Positions 1 to 6,432 of a stretch of DNA of 9,504 nt are shown piece by piece. The notes under the pieces are model-generated. The model was not told the DNA's origin. It did not search any database and saw nothing but the letters and a program-made list of their open reading frames with translations. How positions within the stretch are numbered: position 1 is the first letter of the stretch; the number at the start of each line of letters is the position of its first letter. This stretch comes from DMER64 sp041652255 (lineage in GTDB: Bacteria; Bacteroidota; Bacteroidia; Bacteroidales; UBA932). Position numbers and translations under genes: made by a program. The stretch spans positions 1 through 9,504 of the forward strand of contig JBAZHT010000066.1 in NCBI GenBank assembly GCA_041652255.1. The letters are read 5' to 3'.

Positions 1-66
1 TAAATTTATCCGTTCTAATTCGGCTTTTTGGTCAGAGAGAATCGTCAGTATTTCAGCAGTTTTCAT
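1..66 (-). CDS. 5' end of an unfinished gene, possibly a third AAA_14-type ATPase
   Basis: An open frame starts with ATG at 66 and is still open at the window edge, giving 22 residues that begin MKTAEILTILSDQKAELE. The L-x-x-Q-K-x-E pattern resembles the first residues of the ATPase encoded at 471-1730 (VVLQQKEERDALL), so it may be another member of that ATPase group. A TAnnTTTG box (91-98) and paired repeats lie just upstream, as for the other ATPases here. No catalytic motif lies inside the window, so the identity is inference; what is seen is only a plausible start in a plausible promoter context, 66 bp after the stop of the preceding gene. Confidence 0.4.
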   Translation of the reverse strand, partial: MKTAEILTILSDQKAELERINL

Positions 67-84
67 TGTCCAAAAAATTTTTTC

Positions 85-126
85 ACTGCACAAAAATAAG
101 AAATATTTATCTCTCTACTGCACAAA
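85..126 (-). promoter_or_regulatory. Candidate promoter and operator repeats of the gene at 1-66
   Basis: The 10-base sequence ACTGCACAAA occurs at 85-94 and again at 117-126, a 32-bp period (about three helical turns). Read on the minus strand, the copy nearer the gene overlaps a TATTTTTG box (91-98) that fits the Bacteroidota -7 consensus TAnnTTTG. A TTTG lies upstream in the other repeat, but its spacing (about 24 nt) is longer than usual for a -33 element. The leader to the ATG at 66 would be about 20 nt. Operator function is inferred from the repeat pairing and from similar elements before the other ATPase genes. Confidence 0.4.
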
Positions 127-132
127 TTGAAA

Positions 133-474
133 CTACCATTTCCCCACCGCCACCAGTATCTTCACTACCTCTTTCACTACAGTCTCTATGGCATCCAGGG
201 CCTTGGGCACTTTGTTCATGCGGGTGACCCGGCTGCGGATGCGTTTGGACAATTGGTTCAACCGGGCCGTCACCTGCTCCATGTCTTTGTACACTTGTTT
301 CTGCAACCGGGCAATGGCCAAACGTTCTGCATCGCGCAGGGCCAGGGCTGACAGCTCCAGTAACCCCCGCTCCTTCATCCCCAGCGTGGGATCCAGCCGC
401 TCCCGGTCCACACGGGCAATGGCTTCCTGTATTTCTTTTAATGTACGTTCTTCTGTTTCTGTTGTCTTATTCAT
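133..474 (-). CDS. Small helical protein of unknown function (113 aa)
   Basis: I do not recognise this protein. It has no signal peptide, no membrane segment and no cysteine. It is rich in Lys, Arg, Glu, Leu and Ala throughout and is probably almost all helix; residues 10-75 have a coiled-coil-like spacing of hydrophobic residues, and the last 25 residues form an amphipathic helix (LDAIETVVKEVVKILVAVG). Its ATG overlaps the TGA of the upstream ATPase gene in an ATGA arrangement (471-474), which implies one transcript and translational coupling. The codons are GC-rich, like the lipoprotein gene at 1791-2720 and unlike the ATPase gene between them, so this gene and the lipoprotein may be original partners. 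A cytosolic partner or adaptor role would be guesswork. Confidence 0.75.
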   Translation of the reverse strand: MNKTTETEERTLKEIQEAIARVDRERLDPTLGMKERGLLELSALALRDAERLAIARLQKQVYKDMEQVTARLNQLSKRIRSRVTRMNKVPKALDAIETVVKEVVKILVAVGKW

Positions 475-1730
475 TTCTCTTCAGTCATCCATTTCCATAC
501 CGGTATTACTTGTATGGTTTGACGTTCTTGTTCAATGGTTATTTCTTTATCCCATGTAAGCAGCAATAGCTTATTGCAATGCAATTCACCGGAACATTCC
601 AGTAATGCGGAAATTTCCCGTTTCAGTACCCTCGGATTATTCACATCATAGGATACCTGAATAAGTTGGTCCACCTGAGCTCCTTTCCGGCAAACAAAGT
701 CCACCTCTTTATTGTTTCTTGATCGGTAGTAAAACAGAGTTTGCCCTGGTTTGTATCCCCTCCTGATAAGCTCAACTATGACCGTGTTTTCCAACAAACG
801 GCCTCTATTTGGTGACTGTTCAAAGGAACGGGCTGCAATGAATCCATTATCAACTATATATGGTTTCAGCGGAGCTTTTAGCATCTGTTTTAGTTTGTTA
901 TTAAAACGGGGCAAATAAAAGAACACGTATGTCTCTTCCAAATAGAGGCAATACTTCTGTGCTGTCACCTTACTGCCAAGGTTCAAATCGTCAACCAGCC
1001 GGGTCAATGAAAACGGATTCCCATAATTGGCTAATAAATAACTGGCAAGGTTGTATAGTTCGTTGGTGTTTCTTACCTTATAGCGTTTGGTTATGTCTTT
1101 AAGAAGAATTGAATCAAATAAGGCAGAAAGGTAATTTCTTGTTATACTTCTCAGGGATAAGGTTTCAGGAAAACCTCCAAACACCAGGTAATCTTCAACT
1201 TGCAGCATCACATTGGCTTTTTGAACCGGTGTTTGGGCAAGCAGTGCGACCTGAAGAAAGTCCAGCACTTCTTTCAATCCGAATGGCAGGATTTCAATTT
1301 GCAAATAGCGTCCTGTCAGCATGGTGGCCATTTCGCCCGAAAGTAATCTGGCGTTTGATCCGGTAATTACAAGGTTAACTCCCCTCCGGTATAGCTTTCC
1401 TACCCATGTTTCCCAACGTGGTAGATTTTGTATTTCATCCAGAAGAAGGTACTGAAATTGAGGATAAACTTCCTGTAAAGCCTGTAAAATTGCGTTTTCG
1501 TCAAAAGAAGAAAGCAATAACTCGTCGTCAAAATTCAGATAGGCAAAATTCTTTGAACCTAACAATTGCAATGCGAATACAGATTTTCCTGCGCGGCGCG
1601 GCCCGGTTATCAGCTTTATAAGACCGGATTCAAGATATTGTTCGGTAGATTCTATCAAAACACGTTTTTGATAGACATTTCTTAACAACGCATCCCGCTC
1701 TTCTTTTTGCTGTAAAACAACCGATTTCAT
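471..1730 (-). CDS. AAA_14-type ATPase with DUF4143-like C-terminal domain
   Basis: This 419-residue protein has the layout of the AAA_14 plus DUF4143 ATPases, whose cellular role is not settled. Walker A is GPRRAGKS at residues 43-50, Walker B is YLLLDE at 94-99, and a sensor-1-like VITGSN lies at 121-126. LTGRY at 138-142 matches the conserved arginine region, and the C-terminal part from about 200 onward is DUF4143-like. EVDFV (342-346) is where these families carry a PD-(D/E)XK-like aspartate, but the later E-x-K position reads QVS (358-360), so nuclease activity looks lost. The ATG at 1730 lies just after a promoter-like box. The gene overlaps the following small gene by 4 bp. Its base composition is lower in GC than both neighbours, which may mean it was inserted between them. 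Confidence 0.9.
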   Translation of the reverse strand: MKSVVLQQKEERDALLRNVYQKRVLIESTEQYLESGLIKLITGPRRAGKSVFALQLLGSKNFAYLNFDDELLLSSFDENAILQALQEVYPQFQYLLLDEIQNLPRWETWVGKLYRRGVNLVITGSNARLLSGEMATMLTGRYLQIEILPFGLKEVLDFLQVALLAQTPVQKANVMLQVEDYLVFGGFPETLSLRSITRNYLSALFDSILLKDITKRYKVRNTNELYNLASYLLANYGNPFSLTRLVDDLNLGSKVTAQKYCLYLEETYVFFYLPRFNNKLKQMLKAPLKPYIVDNGFIAARSFEQSPNRGRLLENTVIVELIRRGYKPGQTLFYYRSRNNKEVDFVCRKGAQVDQLIQVSYDVNNPRVLKREISALLECSGELHCNKLLLLTWDKEITIEQERQTIQVIPVWKWMTEEK

Positions 1731-1745
1731 TCATTAAAATAATTG

Positions 1746-1777
1746 TACTGAACAAATTTAATGTTTTTTGTTCAGTA
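1746..1777 (-). promoter_or_regulatory. Inverted repeat overlapping the -7 box of the ATPase gene at 471-1730
   Basis: TACTGAACAAA (1746-1756) and its exact reverse complement TTTGTTCAGTA (1767-1777) are separated by 10 bases. On the minus strand the downstream arm overlaps TAAATTTG (1753-1760), a full match to the TAnnTTTG -7 box, with a T-rich stretch about 18 nt upstream in place of TTTG. Transcription would begin about 15-20 nt before the ATG at 1730. An inverted repeat lying on the -7 box is a typical repressor-operator layout. The element also follows the lipoprotein stop by 13 bp, so it could instead be a weak hairpin terminator, although no strong U-run follows it. Confidence 0.5.
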
Positions 1778-1790
1778 TAAAAAATACTGT

Positions 1791-2720
1791 TTATTTCAGT
1801 TCTTTAATAAGGGTGCTCAGTTGCACCGCCAGAGTATTTAGTTCTGTTAGTTCTTCATACCAGTAATCCAGGCGTTCGCGTTTTTCCAGTTGGGTCAGGA
1901 GTTTGTGGTGGGCCCGCTTAAGGCTGCGCAGTCCGCTCACGCATTTGTCCCTGATTTTTTGGGCTTTTTCCAGGTCCTCCAGCAGTGTCATGTAACGCCT
2001 GTCGTGATCCACCGGGGGCAGTTGCCCTAAGGTCTCTACCCGCTGCAGGTAGGCCAGGTAATTGTTCTTCAGGCCTGTTTCTTCGTTGTCTATGAGTTCC
2101 TGCACTTCCTGTTTGCGCAGCAGCTGTACCAGCGCATCCACACAAACAGCCACCAGTGTATCCCCCTCGCTCACGAACTCACGCACGGCTACGGCCTGGC
2201 GGTTCTTCATGTAATTTTCGCTCAGGTAGCCGGCGTATTTCCCGGACAATTTGGCCACGCCTTGCGGCAATTCCAGGTCTGTCCAGTCCAACTGGTTAAA
2301 GCGCAGGATCACCGAGTCCAGGTTCTTGCCCAGTCCGCGCATCTCGGTCCCTATTTGTTTCCACCGGGCGGGGTTGCTGATGCTGCGCAAGGCCCGCAGG
2401 TAGCTGTTCAGTACGTCCACGCACACATCGGTGCGTTCAGCCAGTTTTTCATCTTCCCGGGCCGCCACTGCCAGGGCGTTCAACTCGGCAAAACGCGCCT
2501 GGGCCCCGGTAAGGGAGGCCGCGTAAAAAAGGCCGCGTTCGGTACGAATGGCGGCCAATTGGCGAAACATAGCACTAGGTGCCGCCGCCACGCTGTCTGC
2601 ACTCACCGCCAGCTTCTGTACCGTTTGCAGCTGCGATTCCGTCAGTGCCGCACAACTGCTGCAACACCATACCAAAAGAAATGCAACCAGAATTCTTAAT
2701 AGGTCAGTCCGAACATCCAT
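1791..2720 (-). CDS. Predicted lipoprotein with helical periplasmic body (309 aa), function unknown
   Basis: The N-terminus has two arginines, then a hydrophobic stretch (residues 8-18) ending in WCCSSC, so lipid attachment is most likely at Cys23 (CSSC lipobox), with Cys19 or Cys20 as poorer choices. The mature part is nearly all helical and rich in Leu, Glu, Arg and Gln, with coiled-coil-like stretches around residues 70-130 and 225-309. No enzyme motif is visible and I do not recognise the family. The ATG at 2720 lies 25 bp inside the end of the upstream ATPase gene, which suggests coupled translation; the signal sequence starts at once after it, so a later start is unlikely. Codons are clearly richer in GC than in the two flanking ATPase genes. 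It probably sits in the cell envelope, facing the periplasm. Confidence 0.8.
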   Translation of the reverse strand: MDVRTDLLRILVAFLLVWCCSSCAALTESQLQTVQKLAVSADSVAAAPSAMFRQLAAIRTERGLFYAASLTGAQARFAELNALAVAAREDEKLAERTDVCVDVLNSYLRALRSISNPARWKQIGTEMRGLGKNLDSVILRFNQLDWTDLELPQGVAKLSGKYAGYLSENYMKNRQAVAVREFVSEGDTLVAVCVDALVQLLRKQEVQELIDNEETGLKNNYLAYLQRVETLGQLPPVDHDRRYMTLLEDLEKAQKIRDKCVSGLRSLKRAHHKLLTQLEKRERLDYWYEELTELNTLAVQLSTLIKELK

Positions 2721-3889
2721 AGCGGTATTTTATTGCCAAATCCAAATTCAATATCATCGGCAGCGATATAGGCATTATCAATTCCTGTAAGTTGAGTGTA
2801 TTTTTTATCTTTCCCTCCTATTTCAAAAGTATATTTTCCATCAACCAGGAAATCGCTTTGCTCCGAAAGCTGTACCCGGTAATCATAAGACAGTTGGTTA
2901 ACAAAAAAAGTTTCACGCAGATTCCCTTTGTTAGTATTTCCGGGTGCAATGGCAAACATCATATTGGTATTTTCAAGAAATATCTTATCCGGCTTTTGCA
3001 GACGGGTTATTCCTGAACTGCTTTTACTTAAATTTTTAATAAGACCGGCATCCCCAAGGGCTCTCAGATAATTCAACAGCCCTATACGTGTTATGCCAAT
3101 GCGTTCACTAAGTTTGCTGATATTTGGTATGAAAGGCACCGATTCTGCCAATACGAACAATAGTTGTTTCACTTTTGGTATATAAGAAGAATCCACTCCC
3201 CTTAAAGCCGGCAATTCTATCTCCAGGATCATATTTACAACTTCTTCCAAACGTTGATAATACAATTCCGGAAGTTCATTATAATAAGGATAATATCCGT
3301 TTTTCAGATAATCGTTGAAGTGTTTAAATACCTTTATCCCGGAGGTAATACTTTGGGCCAGGTTCATGTGGTGGTCAAGTATTTCCTCCAATGAGCAGAC
3401 AGGTATATGCAAATTCAAATTCCGGTTCAGGTATTCACGAAAGGAAAACCCCTGTATTTCATACACAATAGCCCTACGACTCAGATCTGCTTTTGCATTA
3501 AGTATTTCAAGCAATGAAGATCCTGTGAAAACCACTTTTAATTCCGGATAGTCATCGTATATATTTTTTATTTCTTGCGACCATCCGGGATATTTATGCA
3601 CTTCATCCAGAAACAGGTATTTGCCTCCGTTTTTAACAAAATCATCTGCCAGATTGTAAAGTTTGTTCCCTGTAAACCAGATATTATCAAGACTAACATA
3701 CAATACGGTCTCATCTGAAGGGAGGTGAAGTTTGATATATTGTAGCAAAAGAGTGGTTTTTCCTACTCCCCGGGCCCCACGTATTCCAATGAGTTGAGCA
3801 TCCCAGTTGATGGTGTCCATTATACTCCTGACAAAAGATGTCCGGGTATAAGCTAGTTTTTTTCTGAATCGTTCAAATAAATATTCCAC
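2696..3889 (-). CDS. AAA_14-type ATP-binding protein (397 aa)
   Basis: This is a second ATPase of the broad AAA_14 group but of a different subfamily from the one at 471-1730. Walker A is GARGVGKT at residues 38-45, Walker B is YLFLDE at 91-96 followed by HKYPGW, and sensor-1-like VVFTGSS is at 119-125. A winged-helix-like stretch lies at about 240-290 (ISKLSERIGITRIGLLNYL). The C-terminal part has LRETFFVNQL (324-333), SDFLVDGKYTFEIGGKDK (345-362) and the closing IPLWMFGL, all typical of this very common Bacteroidota family of unknown cellular role. The E and K in FEIGGK could correspond to a PD-(D/E)XK site, by inference. Length is normal for the family. The gene is AT-rich, and its end contains the start of the lipoprotein gene. 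Confidence 0.9.
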   Translation of the reverse strand: MEYLFERFRKKLAYTRTSFVRSIMDTINWDAQLIGIRGARGVGKTTLLLQYIKLHLPSDETVLYVSLDNIWFTGNKLYNLADDFVKNGGKYLFLDEVHKYPGWSQEIKNIYDDYPELKVVFTGSSLLEILNAKADLSRRAIVYEIQGFSFREYLNRNLNLHIPVCSLEEILDHHMNLAQSITSGIKVFKHFNDYLKNGYYPYYNELPELYYQRLEEVVNMILEIELPALRGVDSSYIPKVKQLLFVLAESVPFIPNISKLSERIGITRIGLLNYLRALGDAGLIKNLSKSSSGITRLQKPDKIFLENTNMMFAIAPGNTNKGNLRETFFVNQLSYDYRVQLSEQSDFLVDGKYTFEIGGKDKKYTQLTGIDNAYIAADDIEFGFGNKIPLWMFGLTY

Positions 3890-3899
3890 AATTTATTTA

Positions 3900-3907
3900 C
3901 AAAAATA
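3900..3907 (-). promoter_or_regulatory. Candidate -7 box before the ATPase gene at 2696-3889
   Basis: On the minus strand this reads TATTTTTG, an exact fit to TAnnTTTG. It ends only 10 bp before the ATG at 3889, so the transcript would be nearly leaderless, and no clear TTTG lies 19-21 nt upstream. The match could be chance in AT-rich sequence. Confidence 0.3.
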
Positions 3908-3910
3908 CGA

Positions 3911-3973
3911 TTTTTTGTTTACTAAAGAAAACAATTATTTGTGTTTTTTGTTTACTGCTATAAACAATTATTA
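3911..3973. repeat. Pair of 30-bp direct repeats, operator-like, upstream of an ATPase gene
   Basis: TTTTTTGTTTACT occurs at 3911-3923 and 3944-3956, and each copy is followed by a sequence ending in AAACAATTATT (3929-3939 and 3962-3972), giving two about 30-bp copies with a 33-bp period. Within each copy, TTGTTT and AAACAA face each other as a short inverted repeat; in the second copy it is TTGTTTA (3949-3955) and TAAACAA (3961-3967). Two palindromic sites about three helical turns apart suggest cooperative binding of a regulator. This lies in the 304-bp gap between 3889 and 4194; the rest of that gap is the structured repeat at 3981-4191. Confidence 0.55.
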
Positions 3974-3980
3974 GTATAAT

Positions 3981-4092
3981 CTGTATTATTAGGATTGTTG
4001 CACAATTGACAAGGGGAAGCTCGTCCCGCGGAGGGAGGGACCCGTTTGCAAAGCAAATGGGAGGCCTTCCCCGTTCAATTCGTGCACAATCC
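3981..4092. repeat. Structured repeat element, full copy, with three-stem fold
   Basis: The outer arms 3992-4019 and 4066-4092 are near-perfect reverse complements over about 27 bases (conserved cores GGATTGTTGCAC, AATTGA and GGGGAAG against CTTCCCC, TCAATT and GTGCACAATCC) with three single-base bulges or shifts. Between them sit two smaller hairpins: GTCCC (4023-4027) with GGGAC (4037-4041), and CCGTTTGC (4042-4049) with GCAAATGG (4053-4060) around an AAA loop. The whole can fold as a three-way junction. It is GC-rich in an otherwise AT-rich gap. It follows the dehydratase gene on the minus strand and could end that transcript, but no strong U-run is seen. A repeat or small mobile element is the better reading because a second partial copy exists. 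Confidence 0.6.
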
Positions 4093-4146
4093 GATACACA
4101 TCATTAAGTATTAACTGTATTTTTTTGATTACCATTCCAAATATCA

Positions 4147-4191
4147 CTGTATTATTTGGACTGAAGCACAATGGACAAGGGGAAGCTCGTC
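4147..4191. repeat. Partial second copy of the structured repeat
   Basis: These 45 bases match 3981-4025 at 40 positions in the same orientation, 166 bp away; the stretch CAAGGGGAAGCTCGTC is identical in both. The copy ends 2 bp outside the stop codon of the dehydratase gene and lacks the second half of the element, so it cannot form the full stem. Confidence 0.7.
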
Positions 4192-4193
4192 TT

Positions 4194-6137
4194 TTAGTCC
4201 TTATCATATTTCTCAAATTCTGAATTATGGCTTTTGAATTCCGGCACCCATTTTTTGAGCAGCTTCACGGTTTCAGGTACGTCCAATTCCCAGGCCTTGC
4301 GGGCGATTTCCGGCAGGGCTTCCTGCAGTTCTTCAAACGCACAAGGCCTGACCTGCGCTACGCGGATCTTGGGATGCACCGTGGCCGTGGAGTTCTCCTC
4401 GGTACTCAGGACCTCCTCAAACAATTTTTCTCCGGGCCGCAGGCCTATCTCCTCTATCGCGATCTCTTCGCCGGGCGTATAACCGGCCAGGCGGATCATC
4501 TTATAGGCAAGGTCCCTAATGAGAACGGGCTCACCCATGTCGAAGACCATGATTTCGTTGTTGGTACTGATGGTGGCCGCCTCCATGATCAGGCGGGAAG
4601 CCTCGCGGATACTCATGAAATACCGCGTAATGTCCCGGTGCGTCAGCGTGACAGGCCCCCCGGCTTTGATCTGGTGCCGGAAATGCGGAATGACGGATCC
4701 GTTGGACCCCAGCACGTTCCCGAACCGCGTGGTCACAAACTGCGTCTTTCCCTCCATTTGCCCGTGGGCAATGGCCAGTCCCAGTCCCTGAATGTACATC
4801 TCGGCAAGGCGTTTTGTGGCTCCCATAACGTTGGTGGGGTTGACGGCCTTGTCCGAAGAGAGGAAGATGAATTTTTCCACATCTGCTGCTACGGCCGCCT
4901 GGGCCATGATCCGCGTTCCTTCAACGTTTACCCGGACGGCTTCGCAGGGGTTTTCTTCCATGAGCGGGACGTGTTTGTAGGCAGCGGCATGGAAAACAAT
5001 CTGGGGTTTATAAGCTTCAAAGAGTTTGTTAATGGTAGATTTGTGGCGCACGTCCCCTACGACGGGTATGAAATGCAGGTGGGGAAATTTTCTCTCCAGT
5101 TCCAGGCGCAGGTAGTGCATGGGGGTCTCGGCAACATCCAAAAGGATCATTTGTTTGATCACGTTGAGCGAGGCCACCTGGCGGCAAAACTCGCTTCCAA
5201 TGGAACCGGCAGCCCCGGAAACGAATACCGTTTTGTCCCGGAACCCGTCGGCCACGGCTTCCATATTGATGCATATTTCTTCACGTCCCAGGAGGTCTTC
5301 TATGGCTATGGGACGGATCTTCAGGTGTATGGTATCGTTTTCTCCGAATTCGTCTATGGGCGGAACGATCATGATCTTGATCTTTTGCTCTGCACAGAAA
5401 GGAATGAGCCGCTCTTTTTCTGTTTGAACGCCTTTATAGGTAGAAAACAGGATGGCCTGGGCATCGTACTTTTTCATGATCTTTGCAAGGCCTTCCTTTG
5501 TCTGGAAATGGTAAATGTTCATGTTGTTCAGGCGGTACGTTATGGATTCCTTGCCGTAAACGATGAATCCTACCGGGCGGTAGTGAGTGCTTTTGTGCAG
5601 GCGTATGAGCAACGAGGCCGCTTTTTCGTCGTTTCCGTAGATCAGGACCTTCATGGTATGGTTGGCTACTTTTTGGTTGACCAGGTCGTAGACTATGATC
5701 ATGGCCATTCGTATAAAGATCAGGGCAACATAGGTCAGAAGCAGATCAATGAGAAAGAATTTGATCAGTACGTCTTGTGTCAGCAGGTCCATCAGGTAAA
5801 GGGCTACGGTCAGGACCATTGTTTTTATGATCACCGCATAACCCAGGGGCAGGAGGCCTTTTACCGTCATGTAACGGATGATATGGCGGTAGGTCTTCAA
5901 TAGGTAGAATGCCACCATACTTACTGCAGCCGTAAGAACCATTACCAGCAGCAGGTAACGCCTGGATAGCGGTTCCGATAACGGGAAATAAATGAGGAAG
6001 ACCACGGTGGAGCATACGACGGCTATGATAATGTCTATCACGGCCACCATCCAGTATTTCAGGTAATTGAACCTGTAAAAGTCAAAACGCTTTAAAATGC
6101 GTTTTTCTATCTTCCGGAATCCTTTTTCTTCTTCCAT
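4194..6137 (-). CDS. Membrane-anchored nucleotide-sugar 4,6-dehydratase (WbpM/CapD-like)
   Basis: This enzyme family removes water from UDP-GlcNAc or a related UDP-sugar at C4/C6, an early step toward amino-deoxy sugars of capsule or O-antigen, at the cytoplasmic face of the inner membrane. Counting from the upstream GTG (6167), four membrane segments lie at about residues 39-62, 72-92, 105-127 and 134-160. A Rossmann-like domain follows (about 172-290), then the catalytic short-chain dehydrogenase domain with GAAGSIG at 318-324. The catalytic region SSDKAVNPTNVMGATK (437-452) has Met in place of the usual Tyr of YxxxK, the Ser-Met-Lys variant described for WbpM. GLRPGEKLFEE lies near the end. 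I chose the ATG at 6137, ten codons after the GTG, because the codons before it look unlike coding sequence. Length (about 647) is normal for the long subfamily. Confidence 0.92.
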   Translation of the reverse strand: MEEEKGFRKIEKRILKRFDFYRFNYLKYWMVAVIDIIIAVVCSTVVFLIYFPLSEPLSRRYLLLVMVLTAAVSMVAFYLLKTYRHIIRYMTVKGLLPLGYAVIIKTMVLTVALYLMDLLTQDVLIKFFLIDLLLTYVALIFIRMAMIIVYDLVNQKVANHTMKVLIYGNDEKAASLLIRLHKSTHYRPVGFIVYGKESITYRLNNMNIYHFQTKEGLAKIMKKYDAQAILFSTYKGVQTEKERLIPFCAEQKIKIMIVPPIDEFGENDTIHLKIRPIAIEDLLGREEICINMEAVADGFRDKTVFVSGAAGSIGSEFCRQVASLNVIKQMILLDVAETPMHYLRLELERKFPHLHFIPVVGDVRHKSTINKLFEAYKPQIVFHAAAYKHVPLMEENPCEAVRVNVEGTRIMAQAAVAADVEKFIFLSSDKAVNPTNVMGATKRLAEMYIQGLGLAIAHGQMEGKTQFVTTRFGNVLGSNGSVIPHFRHQIKAGGPVTLTHRDITRYFMSIREASRLIMEAATISTNNEIMVFDMGEPVLIRDLAYKMIRLAGYTPGEEIAIEEIGLRPGEKLFEEVLSTEENSTATVHPKIRVAQVRPCAFEELQEALPEIARKAWELDVPETVKLLKKWVPEFKSHNSEFEKYDKD

Positions 6138-6251
6138 AGCTGTTTTATCTTGAAGATGCGGCGCCACTTGATTTTCTTTTAAGGCTTATCTTATTGATAT
6201 ATTGTGCTTTACGATTTATTTTTGCCGGGGGTGGCGCGGCAGCTTGAAGAT

Positions 6252-6432
6252 GCCGCACCCGCACCGTGATGCTGCGGCCCTACCGCACCCGCACCGTGAT
6301 GCTGCGGCCTTACCGCACCCGCACCGTGATGCTGCAGCCCTACCGCGCCCGCAGCGTGATGCTGCGGCCTTACCGCACCCGCTGCGTGATGCTGCGGCCC
6401 TACCGCACCCGCACCGTGATGCTGCGGCCTTA
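6252..6432. repeat. GC-rich 30-bp tandem repeat array (about six units)
   Basis: Five full 30-bp units (starting at 6271, 6301, 6331, 6361 and 6391) are flanked by a partial unit on each side (6252-6270 and 6421-6432). A unit reads GCTGCGGCCYTA followed by CCGCACCCGCACCGTGAT, with a few substitutions in the third and fourth units. Position 10 alternates C, T, C, T, C, T along the array, which implies growth by 60-bp double units. The array fills most of the 292-bp gap between the dehydratase gene and the preceding gene, and the stop codon of that gene (6430-6432) is part of the last partial unit. All frames through the array are long and open in places, but the product is a simple ten-residue repeat, so it is most likely non-coding. 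Confidence 0.9.

Noticed and set aside
2262..2699. Plus-strand open frame opposite the lipoprotein gene
   Set aside because: The minus-strand frame has a signal peptide, lipobox and consistent helical composition; the plus-strand product has none.
3989..4216. Minus-strand open frame of 75 codons across the structured repeat
   Set aside because: It overlaps the end of the dehydratase gene and consists mostly of repeat sequence; the hairpin structure explains the conservation better than coding.
4227..5903. Long plus-strand open frame (558 codons)
   Set aside because: It runs antisense to the sugar dehydratase gene, whose motifs are clear. The plus-strand product shows no domain and is a by-product of GC-rich codons.
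6149..6253. CTTGAAGATGC repeated at 6149-6159 and 6243-6253 as a possible target-site duplication
   Set aside because: Eleven bases is weak evidence, no element with terminal repeats lies between the copies, and the intervening sequence is only about 80 bp.
6252..6432. CRISPR array
   Set aside because: The 30-bp units directly abut one another with no spacers.
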